Position numbers and translations under genes: made by a program
Assembly (NCBI GenBank): GCA_040954595.2
Contig: CM082590.2
Location: 1,302,001 to 1,366,000, forward strand
Reading direction: 5' to 3'
Source of the DNA: Balanoglossus misakiensis
Lineage: Eukaryota; Hemichordata
Length of the DNA stretch: 64,000 nt
Part shown: one piece after another, positions 22,996 through 33,965 of the stretch
How the letters are laid out: the number at the start of each line of letters is the position of its first letter
Position numbering within the stretch: the stretch's first letter is position 1
Notes under the pieces: model-generated
Told to the model about the DNA's origin: nothing
Databases searched by the model: none
The model's input: only the letters and a program-made list of their open reading frames with translations

Positions 22996-24818
22996 ACTTG
23001 TTCTACTTTAAAATGGTAGGTTTTGCAGAGGGAGACACCAGCTTGCATAACTTTCAGGGCATGTAATTTAAAAAAGGCGGGAGAGCTGAAAATAACCTTC
23101 CTGAAATTAATTACACAAGTGGTGGGAGAGTAACTAACTGCTCCCCCTGGCAATGAGAGTGAAATGAATAAAAAAAATGCACCTGCAAAAACAATAGTGT
23201 CTTTCTTTAATACTGAACCTGGGAAACATTTTCTTGTTGGATTTTAAAAGTTTCAGTTTAGCTGCCAAAATATTAGATTGTGAAACCCTTAATAGTGAAA
23301 TAAAATCGAATTGGTATATTTTCCTTCAGATTTCTGCCTCACTTCCCCTTATGTGGCACACTACTCAAATAAACAGTCTCTACATATTGAATGACTTTCC
23401 TTCCTAAGTAAGAAAACAAGTTCATGGAAAACTGATACATTCTTGATAATCGCCATGGGATGAAGGCAGTTCTTTTAATTTGCATAAAATTGTTATGTTC
23501 TGCCTATCCAATTTCAAAAGTCGCCATAACAACAAGTTCACTTGAGTGCAGAGTGCGTGCTCTAAATTTAGATGGTGTCCAGACAGAACTCTTTGGCTGT
23601 TCCAACAATTTCACTCTGTAGCCCTGGAGCTAAATTACACGTAAAATGAATGTGAAAGTCATCTACAACATAGTTTTTTGGGGTGGGAAGTTAAAATGTA
23701 CAGGCCAGCACGCTGTAATATCGGCAGTTATCCCAGTGTTTTGACTGACAGTGTCTGCTATGGAGGCTTGGACGCGCATGTACCAGTGTTTTCTCCAGGA
23801 TGTTGAGAGAAGGGGGGAATGTCCCCCCTTAGTCCAAAATTAAGGGGGGATTTGCTCAAAATAGGGGGGAATCATGATTTGCATAATTTATGTTAATTAG
23901 GTAAACATCAAGGAATGACAATTTTGAACGTTAACTTACTAACTGCCTTCATTCCATATTAAAAACAGCATAAGTAAATTACAACATTTTACATGTGAAC
24001 TTGACAACATATTAACAGTTACAGTTTTTTCTACTTTAAATTAGTAGATTTTGCAGAGGAAGACACCAGCTTGCATAACTTTCAGGGCATGTAATTTAAA
24101 AAAATGCTGGAGAGCTGAAAATAACTCTCCTGAAATTAATTACACAAGTGGTAGGAGAGTGACTGATTAACTGCTTCCCTGGCAAGTAGAGTTAAATGAA
24201 TAAAATAAATGCAACTGCTAAAATAATAGTGTCTTTCTTTAATACTATACCTGAGAAAAAAATTTCTTGTTTGATTTTAAAAGTTTCAGTTTAGCTGCCA
24301 AAATATTAGAATGTGAAACCATTAATAGTGAAATAAATTGAAGTGGTATATATTTCTTCAGATTTCTGCCAACACTTCCCCATCTGTGGCTAGGCACACT
24401 ACTCAAATAAACAGTCTCTGTACAAATTGAATGACTTTCCTTCCTAAGTAAGAAAACAAGGTCATGGAAAACTGATACATTCTTGATAATCCCGATGGCA
24501 TGAAAGCAGTTTCTTTAATTTGCATAAAATTGTTACGTTCTGCCAACCCATTTTCAAAAGTCGCCATAACAACAAGTTCACTTGAGTGCAGAGTGTGTGC
24601 TCTAAATTTAGACGGTATCCAGATAGGTTGTTCCAACAATTGCACACTATAGCCCTGGAGCTAAATTACACGTAATTGAATGTGAAAGTCATCTACAACA
24701 TAGTTTTTTGGGGTGGGAAGTTAAAATGTATAGGCCAGCACGCAGTAATATCGGCCGTTTTCCCAGTGTTTTGACTGACGGTACATGCTATGGAGGCTTT
24801 GACGCGCATGTACTGGCC

Positions 24819-25052
24819 GGGTGGGCTGCTCAAGAAGGGGCGATTGTCGCCCCCTGAACTTGTTACAAGGGGCGCGTCAAGTGTAAAAGAGGGGGAATCG
24901 CGCGATCGCGCGTCCTGGAGAAAATACTGATGTACAGGCCGGGTGGGCTGCTCACCAAGGGGCGATTGTCCCCCCCCTGAACTTGTTACAAGGGGCGCTT
25001 CAAGTGTAAAAGAGGGGAAATCGCGCAATCGTGCACCCTGGAGAAAACACTG
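24819..25052. repeat. two tandem ~117-bp right-end units
   Basis: GGCCGGGTGGGCTGCTCA...GGGGCGATTGTC...CTGGAGAAAA occurs at 24828-24930 and again at 24938-25052. GC-rich inside an AT-rich element. Confidence 0.7.
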
Positions 25053-25491
25053 ATTATTTATGTGAGAAGTCATCAATGATATAGACAGTAAAATATAAAT
25101 TAAAATATGTCATTATTGTGTACGAGTTTTAAATCTAAAATTCCGAAATGAATTTCTATTGATATATGACTTACTATATGGACAAAAGACATAGACAACA
25201 TCTTACAGAAATCATCAGAAGTGCTTTTTATAATTCTTTGCCTATGTATGATATATACATTCAATAAATACTGAATTAATACATAATATTTATATTTTAT
25301 GATTAAATCGTGTAGAAAAAAATATATTAAGCTTATTTTCCATTTCAACATTTTGAAATATGTTAACAATCCATTTCAGTATTTACAATAAATCTCATAT
25401 GGTAGTGAATTAAGTACTTGTAATTTCCAGGGAAAAAAAAACATTTAGATTCTGTCATACACTAAACGTTATCTACATAAAAAGATGGCAC
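25053..25491. other. intergenic, nothing recognised
   Basis: Very AT-rich; no supportable feature. Confidence 0.4.
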
Positions 25492-26200
25492 TCATGTGTA
25501 TTGTACAATGGTCAGAGATCCATGAGTAAATGCAGTTGAATTGGATAACAAATTAAAATAATGTAACATCTTATCTATTAGCCCTCTTCTTTTCCGACAG
25601 GATAATAGGATGGCACCAACATTCCCATCAAAGAGGACAATATGGTCATCTGGGGTCACTAATAGCAAAGTTGACTTTCCTTGTAAAATGAAGATACCAG
25701 CTGATCTGTTTGGCAAGTTAAACAACAGGTGAGAAACTGTTTGGGAAACAGAAGAATTATCTGGATTGACAATGTCAACTGCAATTTGTGGATTTGTGAT
25801 TTGTATTCTGAGATATGAAAGTATGCTGCATATGCAACTGATATGTATCTACCCTGCTCAGAAACATACAAATCGTAAACCCTGTTTCCTTCTCTGAGTG
25901 ATGTTAGGATATTATCCATCCATGTTGTTGGTAAGTAATCATGGAGTGTGTGATTGTGTGTGTGGTGCCTGACAGGTTGCCTTGTATTAAACAAATCAAT
26001 GTGCATGCATTGCTTCTATCTCGGTTGTCAATTGTTGATTGTGATATGTGGTGGGGAGAGCCCACAGTTTGACCTCCCCTTCAGGGAAGACTTGGGTGTA
26101 TGTTGTAATTATTTTGCTGTTGATTGTGTTCAGTTCTGTTCTGTGATAGCTATGGACATGAAATTTTGCCTCTGGTTGCCCTGGTATGACCTGTCTGCTT
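25492..26200 (-). pseudogene. possible papain/OTU-like cysteine peptidase fragment
   Basis: Three pieces in order on the minus strand recall a papain-like domain that I know from large invertebrate proteins. They are SYQGNQRQNF (near 26.18 kb), then WMDNILTSLREGNRVYDLYV (near 25.9 kb), then in another frame LQGKSTLLLVTPDDHIVLFD with GAILLSC (about 25.6-25.7 kb). Stops separate the first two pieces and a frameshift separates the last two. No catalytic Cys or His could be placed with confidence. The family match is from memory and weak. Confidence 0.3.
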
Positions 26201-26202
26201 AC

Positions 26203-26827
26203 AATGATTGCATATTGTATTTGTTTGGTACTGTGTATGTTGTTATGTGCAGTGAACTTGGTCTCTTGTTTGTTGTCGTTGTTGGGTATTGGTCTACTTG
26301 TCTTTTGAGGTTTTCTTTGAAGTGTGAAGAGTCATAGTATGTTTTGTCTGATGTAGGAAATATTGGTTTGTCGTCGGTTATGTCAGGTTCATGGGTATTT
26401 GATGAGTGTGATTGATGTTTTGTTGGTTGCAGAAGACCTTGGTTAAATTTTTCACTGAGTTTATGGACAGATGCTAATAGTAAAGGGGTGCACACCAACC
26501 ACTTCTCACCTGCATCTCTGTAGACATGGCCTGTGCCACTAAACATGAAGGAAAATGGCATCTCATGCCTTCATTTGAATTATTTTCTAGGCCGAACCTG
26601 AAACCAAGTGGTAAGCACTTATTACATGTAGTTATTTCAACCTGGAAAGTTGGTATTTGGTATTTTAACCTTGCAGCCGTAGATTGGCAGACAAGAGTTG
26701 ACTGTCCACAATTCTTAGCAACATTCTTGAATAGCTGGACCTGACACTCTGCTGTTTTGCCAGCCACCGTGGTGTACTCTTGGGCTATTGTTCTGTGCCA
26801 TACCCATGTAGGAAGTGAAGGGGATAG
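26203..26827 (-). pseudogene. unrecognised coding-like segments
   Basis: 26510-26827 is open between an acceptor-like TTAATTCAG and a donor-like GTGAGA. It has three CxxC or nearby Cys pairs (TTCNKCLP, GMRCHFPSC) and a basic-polar N part. 26203-26473 is open from a good acceptor (CTTTACTATTAG) to a donor GTAAGC and is rich in Ser, Thr and Asn. The 36-bp gap between them is too short for an intron and their phases disagree, so either one is wrong or there is a frameshift. No function assigned. Confidence 0.25.
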
Positions 26828-26831
26828 TCTG

Positions 26832-27897
26832 AATTAAGTCTGGAAGAAGCAAGGCTCAGGTTGGTTTCTGCCTACCAAATTTGCATAAAATCCTTTGGCG
26901 CGAAGCCTCGCTTTCAGTGCAAAAGACGATGGCGATCAGGCAGGTACGGGTGTGATGCACAACATTACTTTGATAGTCCGGTATATCAAAATTCAAACTT
27001 TATTTTTTTTAAACGATTTTAGCAAATGACTGTTGTGCCTTCAATTGTATGGTGTTGATCACACTGGGATGGTAAGATTACGACTGTCTGACGTGTGTCA
27101 TCGTGAGATAGTCGATTGCTTTTTTCTCGCATTGCGTTGCATTAAGCCTTCTAAAAATGTTATGGGATCTTGAACTGGGTTCCGATCGAGATAATTCAAA
27201 TCTCGTAAACATCTTCTATGACTGTACGAAGTTTGATGTGTGTGCGAGCCTGCACAAGGACGCGGGCAGTGTTGAAGATGGACTCCCGAGAACATGGCCC
27301 TGCCGCCATTACAGTTGTACGTGTACTGTGTAAGGCTACTGTAGTACTAACTATTAATACTAGTATGGCGTCATTACGAGCTTGCTTTGAGAGGTCGTTC
27401 GCGTTGAAAAGGACACGGAATACAAATGTCCATGGTAACATGATTTGACTGTATTCAAGTAAATTTAACCCCAAAGGAACATTCTATGTCTGACATCTGA
27501 AGGAAAATGCTTGTTTATTCGTTGAGTTGATGTGTTGCAGGCCGACGAAGGAACCCGGAAGTGGCTCGCTCGATCCATACTGCAATCACGAATCATTGCC
27601 CTGAATTATATTTTAGCTTGTTTCATGCAAATTATGGAAAATTGGACTTGTCAATGTGAATTTGAATAGTTTACAATTAGCAGACATTAGAATCTAGTGA
27701 AATCAGTAGTAAGTATTTTCCACTGACTTGAATTGTTCCACATTTTCATTGTTATCATTATCTTGTGTTGTAAATTGTCATGTGAAGGGAATTTCAAACA
27801 ACTTTACTCATCAGAATATTCATTTTTGTCATACATTACATTTTGGTCACTTTCATGTTCACTTTCACTTTCATGCCATTGATCTTCATCTGGTAAT
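26832..27897. other. intergenic, nothing recognised
   Basis: Overlapping ORFs on both strands near 27.2-27.47 kb have no family features. An ATGGCGATCAGGCAG|GTACGG context near 26931 could be a tiny first exon, but this is not supported further. Confidence 0.35.
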
Positions 27898-29435
27898 TCA
27901 TATTCCCCCTCTTTCTTCAGTTTCCTCAATGTCACTGTCACAATTCTTATCAACCAGCTGCTCATCCTGTATCATATTCATTATTTCAACATTTTCATCT
28001 TCCAAAGCTTCATCTTTGGTGGTTGTATTTTCACAATTGACACAATGACATCCAGGTCCACACATAACTCCTTTCTTTCTGCATGAACATTGCCGATTTT
28101 GTACATCCTCCTTTGCAACCACAACCCTTTGTATAAAATGCACACTTGCAAGATTCTCATCAGTATCCCAAACAATATTCAGTTTTGTTCCTTCAAATTT
28201 GAACCCATAATCGGCACATTGGGGAAATTGGATGTGTGTTTTGTGTGATTGGTTCCACAATTTAGATATGAAACAAACATACAACCAGTGATACTTGAGT
28301 GAGTGCTGATGGGTTTGGTATGCATTCTTCCTCTGCTCTGGTTCTTACTAAAATGACATTCCTTATTTTCAGAAGCCATTTATGATGTCTGTCAACCACA
28401 TCCCCATTTATAGAGTTATTTGATTTTACATGTTTGAATAGATCCACAGGACTTGTACTCTCACCGACAAATTTACTGTTAAACTTCTTGTAGTCTGCAT
28501 ATCTGACAAGTCTGTAAAACCCTTTTAAACCAGAGGAGCTTTCTGTGTCAGCCAAATATCCTTCCAGGCCAGAAATGAAACTTGAGTACTGAAAGAAGGT
28601 GTTCAGGAAAGCAGCTTTTCCGAAACCAACAAAAAAAATGAAATGTAATCACACCCTGTTGCAATAAAAATTGTCTGAAAGCATTTGTTTTGTTGTCCAT
28701 CTGAAATTTCACATACATCAGGATCTTGTGATATTGAGTCACTTAATTGATTAAGATGCAAATAGGAAATGGGAAATCATCTGAATGTATATGTCCTTTT
28801 TCTTATTGATACCACAATCATCAACATGATTCAGTTTTCCAGATTCAAGGTAGGGGAGCCCAATGTGGTACACATGAGGTTATATGTATTACTGTGTAAT
28901 GACTTAACCACATGCAGCCATATCCATGTGTCTGTTTCCTCATGATTTATACTGAATACAGGATTGTGAACTGCATTGTGTAACTGGGCATTAATATCAA
29001 ATACTTTGACTTTGTCATCACCATCAAATCTCCCAGCAACAAGAAATTCCTGGTTACATACAAGCAAAGGCTTCACCAGTTTTGGAATTTCTTTGCACAT
29101 GAGTTATATCAGAAGTCTTTTGTTTTTCCTTTCACCCAAAAATGTTTGCCATGGTTCTTTGGGGAGGGGGATTCCAGTGTCAGTGAGTCATACAAACAAC
29201 AATTTCGCTTCTTCTTTGTATCCCTTCTGCCCTGTTTTAGGACTTTGGGACTTGGATTTGATTGAGACCAAGAATTTGGATCATCAAATAGAAGGTGTAT
29301 GCATGTAGCTGCATGCCTGAAATTTGGAGAGATCCACCTTCTACATTGTAGCAATATACTGAAAATAATCTTTAAGGGATTTGTGGTGGCTCCTAATTGG
29401 GGCAGTCTGTATAAGAAACATGCCCTCAAGAACAA
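27898..29435 (-). pseudogene. 'ATGCDY' / TSO1-like CXC-domain family copy, degenerate
   Basis: Order on the minus strand: FRHAATCIHLLFDDPNSW (29.3 kb); SLTLESPSPKNHGKHFW; FDGDDKVKVFDINAQ and HEETDTWIWLHVV (28.95-29.05 kb; family form HEExDTRIWLH); ATGCDYISFF (28.64 kb); then, after a frameshift in an 8-T run, GFGKAAFLNTFFQYSSFISG, RLVRYADYKKF and ECIPNPSALT. Another frame shift follows, then LWNQSHKTH, the YGFKFEGTKL and VWDTDENL blocks, and a CXC cysteine cluster CSCRKKGVMCGPGCHCVNC near 28.05 kb. An acidic tail and TGA at 27898-27900 close it. The collinearity with this large invertebrate family is clear. At least three frame breaks make it a pseudogene unless they are assembly errors. I infer a link to mobile elements from the family's high copy number; its biochemical role is unknown to me. 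Confidence 0.7.
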
Positions 29436-29658
29436 CTAAACCAGTCTGTCAGGAGTGTATCTACCATGACATTCTCCTGTTGGTATCTGGATTTAAGTGT
29501 TGGACTTTGTACCTTGGTGATGCATACTACCATCTGCACCACATATGGCTGTGGGTAATGGTACAAATTGTTTAAACCCATTTATTGGCTGCCCAGTCTT
29601 GATTGAAAAAGCAATTTTATGACTGGTTACTAACTTCTAATACCTACTTGATTCACAG

Positions 29659-29733
29659 ATGTTGCCTAAACTTGTCTGCATTTCAACTCGGGATTCTCTT
29701 CCTCATCTGGGGCAAGTTTAAGACCACTCAATG
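29659..29733 (+). other. exon-like unit A1 (75 nt)
   Basis: Preceded by GGTTACTAACTTC (a branch-point-like TACTAAC), then TTGATTCACAG; followed by GTAAGCATGAC. One frame is open, but the homologous units have different lengths and frames, so a non-coding exon is more likely. Confidence 0.45.
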
Positions 29734-30416
29734 GTAAGCATGACTTGCTATATATTTGCTTTTATTGGACGTGGCATAACCGAAACAATAGGAAGCAATG
29801 TACGTCTATGAACTATCAATACTTGTTTTTTTCCTTTGAATTCTGCATGCTCTAGCCTCGATTGCATGTGATATGGTCGTGATGACATGAATTAAGTGGA
29901 CTAGGTCAAATCTTCACGTGAAGCATAAATTAAATTCGGACGCATTTCCTTAACCATATAGCCAGAAATTACTCTCATACAAATACATGCGGAGATACCG
30001 TAACCTTGGCTGAAAGTGTGCTAGTCCAACACCATGCTTTTCAAACTGGTAAAGATTTCTGTTATTATATAAGCCACACGAAGGAAAGTTATGTTGTTCA
30101 GAGTGAAATAAAACAATTCTTTAGGCCAAAAAGAAAAATATAAATCAAGACACGATCTGGCTGGATGTTTTTTGCAAAGATGTGTGTATAAGAGCAGCCC
30201 AGTTCTGAATTTGAAGCTTAGCTCTTTACCAGAAACTTGCTCAAAGATACCAAATGCCCAAAAAGTATTGAGACTCTTTATAAAGATTAAAAATGTGACT
30301 AGTGAGCTAGTCTATGTTCAATATGTCTTCCCTATGTCAAAGTGCGTGTACACATTCTGTCATTTACAGACATGATGTCAGTTTCACTTGTCACCTGATT
30401 GTCATGTTTGGTTTAA

Positions 30417-31017
30417 AGGGGAAATCCGTCGTAGCTGATTTCTACATAATTTGGTAGCTTTGATGTCACTCTTTCAGAAAAAAACATATTCGCCATGTAT
30501 AGGTCGCGCGATTTTTTACAAAATCTAGGGAAAGTTGGCAATATGGCGTTTACTGTAATTTGAATCATGGGAAAAAAAGCGCCAGGACCAACTTCCGCCC
30601 ACCTTAGTGTGGGTGATACCATTTTCCGATTGGTGTCACTGCGTCACAAGCTAAGCGTATTTGCATATTTTCCATGGGTTATAGCTCATGAAAACTGTCA
30701 ATAGATGACAAATTTTCGACTTTGCTGATGATTGTTTATCAACTGATGCAAAGAACAAACAATAGCTATGAAAATACGCCTAGTCTGTCGCCCAGTGATA
30801 CCTATCGGAGAATGGCATCACCCACACCATGGTGGGCGGAAGTTGGTCCTGGCGCTTTTTTTCCCATGATTCAAATTACAGTAAACGCCATATTGCCAAC
30901 TTTCCCTAGATTTTGTAAAAAATCGCGCGACCTATACATGGCGAATATGTTTTTTTCTGAAAGAGTGACATCAAAGCTACCAAATTATGTAGAAATCAGC
31001 TACGACGGATTTCCCCT
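30417..31017. mobile_element. TTAA foldback element, 601 bp, complete
   Basis: AGGGGAAATCCGTCGTAGCT starts the left arm and its exact reverse complement ends the right arm. By eye the arms stay identical for about 180 bp before diverging. TTAA is duplicated at 30413-30416 and 31018-31021. The paralogous site in copy 2 reads TTTGGTTTAACCCATGC with a single TTAA, which is the empty site. No transposase. Confidence 0.9.
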
Positions 31018-31219
31018 TTAACCCATGCAGTACTGCATGCAGTACTGATGGAAATGGAGTTTCAAGATTGTCGTTTCAAAGAACGCTGTGACAGATTTCT
31101 GTGAATAGTATTCCACTGTTGTACATTATCACAGCACAGTCTGACCCTACATTATACCATGTTTTGCATATTCTCACTAATTAGTATGGCACAATTCTAA
31201 AGCAAGGTTATGATTTATT

Positions 31220-31524
31220 TTAGCAATAAAACACCCCCAGCCATGGTATACCACGAGATTTTGACCAGTTCACGACATATACGCACGAGCGAAAGCGTAT
31301 ATGTCGTGAACTGGTCAAAATCTCGTGGTATACCATGGCTGGGGGTGTTTTATTGCTATTATATTATGCCAGTATATTGAAACTTTGCATAAAACATTTT
31401 AAAAAGGCATTTTCTTTGACTATGATATGACTGTGGTATATGGCTAATATATCACGGTCACGTGTCGTGTCTCGACCAATCAAATAGCATGATTTACACC
31501 ATCAATATACTGGTATAATATAAT
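31220..31524. mobile_element. insertion with perfect 63-bp hairpin
   Basis: 31222-31284 and 31295-31357 are perfect reverse complements around a 10-nt loop ACGAGCGAAA. The rest is bounded by ATTATATTATGCCAGTATAT and its imperfect inverse ATATACTGGTATAATATAAT. Copy 2 has GATTTATTACTTAAT at this site, so the segment is an insertion. The target duplication is unclear. Confidence 0.8.
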
Positions 31525-31554
31525 ACTTAATAATATGCTATATTTGATTCACAG

Positions 31555-31628
31555 TCATAAACGTCAGCATTTCAACGTATGCGGGAGGAGGGGGAGATGA
31601 CCCCGGCCTGATCCAAGACCGTTTTCCG
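31555..31628 (+). other. exon-like unit B1 (74 nt)
   Basis: Acceptor TTTGATTCACAG and donor GTAAGCACAAC. Contains a GGGAGGAGGGGGAGATGACC block. B2 lacks 7 nt of this block, so no reading frame is conserved between the copies. Confidence 0.45.
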
Positions 31629-31968
31629 GTAAGCACAACTTGCTGTATATATGTACATGTTCCATAGCTTTTTTATACTACCTTTTCCCATCAAATAGTT
31701 AATTCACCTTTTCAAAATTATGGTGGTGGCAAGCCACAACTGGTTATCATGAACAGTTGGACACAACTAATAATCACTTGAATATGGGTCACCAGCAGGT
31801 AGAAATCAGATATTAGGTTGAAAATTCACATTTTCAGTTTAACAGCTTATTTTGTTGGGGGACATGCCAATAACATATCTGCGAAATTTCTCCTCTGGAT
31901 TCTAACTGGAAAGTGGAGAAAAGCATGAGCAAACAACCAAATGCATGTACTGTCTACCTGGCTACCCT

Positions 31969-32517
31969 AAACGGTGTGTGTATTCTTGAATTTTAATGTT
32001 TGGAGCATCGATCGACCCTAGTTATTGAGCTGCGATCGTTGTTTTTGAGGGCGAAATCGTCGGTTGAAAAATCATTGGCGGCCGTCGATGGCTTCCCTAT
32101 TGCACATCTTGTCAGTGGTATTCCGCCGCCTGTGTGAGTAAATTGTACGTCGTTCGTGGGCTCGAGTCGGCTTTGCTCTGGTATAATTTTATGAGGCGGG
32201 CTATTTTAAGGCAAAGCAATAGCGAATAAACTGACCAATTGCGATCCACTATCTGATATGGGATTTGGTCGCATTGAGCAGAATTAGTTTTGCTGTAGGG
32301 AGTATGTTTTGGCACTATTGTGACTGTTATAACTAGAAGGTACTAGTGTCCGCTATGTCCAGATGTTGGCAGTGACACAAAGAGAATGTATTCAAACTAA
32401 TTTATTCATTATAACGTGTTTCAGAGGATCAATACCAAATTATCTTGATCGTCAGTGTGTGGATCACTAGGTTACATTATTGCATCCTGCATGTTTTACT
32501 AATTAGTGACATATGCT
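31969..32517. other. spacer between duplicated cassettes
   Basis: Unique sequence, richer in CpG near 32005-32180 (ATCGATCG, GCGATCG, CGTCGATGG). It could contain a promoter, but no element was identified. Confidence 0.35.
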
Positions 32518-32568
32518 AAAGCAATTTTATGACTGGTTACTAACTTCTAATACCTACTTGATTCACAG

Positions 32569-32643
32569 ATGTTGCCTGAACTTGTCTGCATTTCAACTCG
32601 GGATTCTCTTCCTCATCTGGGGCAAGTTTAAGACCACTCAATG
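32569..32643 (+). other. exon-like unit A2 (75 nt)
   Basis: Same splice signals as A1; one substitution (CCTGAAC for CCTAAAC) noticed within the unit. Confidence 0.45.
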
Positions 32644-33558
32644 GTAAGCATGACTTGCTATATATTTGCTTTTATCGGACGTGGCATAACCGAAACAATA
32701 GGAAGCAATGTACGTCTATGAACTATCAATACTTGTTTTTTTCCTTTGAATTCTGCATGCTCTAGCCTCGATTGCATGTGAAATGGTCGTGATGACATGA
32801 ATTAACTGGACTAGGTCAAATCTTCACGTGAAGCATAAATTAAATTCGGACGCATTTCCTTAACCATATAGCCAGAAATTACTCTCATACAAATACATGC
32901 GGAGATACCGTAACCTTGGCTGAAAGTGTGCTAGTCCAACACCATGCTTTTCAAACTGGTAAAGATTTCTGTTATTATATAAGCCACACGAAGGAAAGTT
33001 ATGTTGTTCAGAGTGAAATAAAACAATTCTTTAGGCCAAAAAGAAAAATATAAATCATGACACGATCTGGCTGGATGTTTTTTGCAAAGATGTGTGTATA
33101 AGAGCAGCCAAGTTCTGAATTTGAAGCTTAGCTCTTTACCAGAAACTTGCTCAAAGCTACCAAATGCCCAAAAAGTATTGAGACTCTTTATAAAGTTTAA
33201 AAATGTGACTAGTGAGCTAGTCTATGTTCAATATGTCTTATTCCCTATGTCAAAGTGCGTGTACACATTCTGTCATTTACAGACATGATGTCAGTTTCAC
33301 TTGTCACCTGATTGTCATGTTTGGTTTAACCCATGCAGTACTGCATGCAGTACTGATGTAAATGGAGTTTCAAGATTGTCCTTTCAAAGAACGCTGTGAC
33401 AGATTTCTGTGAATAGTATTCCACTGTTGTACATTATCACAGCACAGTCTGACCCTACTTTATACCATGTTTTGCATATTTTCACTAATTAGTATGGCAC
33501 AATTCTAAAGCAAGGTTGTGATTTATTACTTAATAATATGCATATATTTGATTCACAG

Positions 33559-33625
33559 TCATAAACGTCAGCATTTCAACGTATGAGGGGGAGATGACCC
33601 TGGCCTGATCCAAGACTGTTTTCTG
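33559..33625 (+). other. exon-like unit B2 (67 nt)
   Basis: Same acceptor and donor as B1. A 7-nt deletion in the G-rich block changes the frame. Confidence 0.45.
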
Positions 33626-33965
33626 GTAAGCAGAACTTGCTGTATACATGTACATGTTCCATAGCTATTTTATACTACCCTTTCCCATCAAATAGTTAAT
33701 TCACCTTTTAACAATTATGGTGGTGGCAAGCCACAACTGGTTATCATGAACAGTTGGACACAACTAATAATCACTTGCATATGGGTCACCAGCAGGTAGA
33801 AATCAGATATTAGGTTGAAAATTCACATTTTCAGTTTAACAGCTTATTTTGTTGGGGGACATGCCAATAACATATCTGCAAAATTTCTCCTCTGGATTCT
33901 AACTGGAAAGTGGAGAAAAGCATGAGCAAACAACCAAATGCATGTACTGTCTACCTGGCTACCCT

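Larger units (their letters stand above)
22064..25052. mobile_element. composite hAT-like element, about 3 kb
   Basis: The left end CAGTGTTTACTCCAGG and right end CCTGGAGAAAACACTG are inverted repeats of hAT type (CAGTG...). The 8-bp flanks TATATTTA and ATTATTTA agree at six of eight positions, compatible with an old hAT duplication. A second internal left end starts at 23784, and a second inward right end (CCTGGAGAAAATACTG) lies near 24913-24930. The body is a tandem duplication (22068-22285 plus 22996-23790, against 23788-24780). No transposase domain recognised. Confidence 0.5.
29608..31968 (+). repeat. segmental duplication, copy 1 (exon cassette)
   Basis: Directly repeated at 32518-33965 with very high identity. 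It contains exon-like units A1 and B1 plus two insertions missing from copy 2 (30417-31021 and 31220-31524). The right boundary is GTCTACCTGGCTACCCT in both copies. Confidence 0.85.
32518..33965 (+). repeat. segmental duplication, copy 2 (exon cassette)
   Basis: Direct repeat of copy 1 without its two insertions. It carries A2 and B2. Confidence 0.85.

Noticed and set aside
27196-27474. Overlapping ORFs on both strands near 27.3 kb
   Set aside because: No domain features or splice context; probably chance.
30413-31021. Two identical predicted proteins on opposite strands (ends YVEISYDGFPL)
   Set aside because: They are translations of the two arms of the foldback element, not genes.
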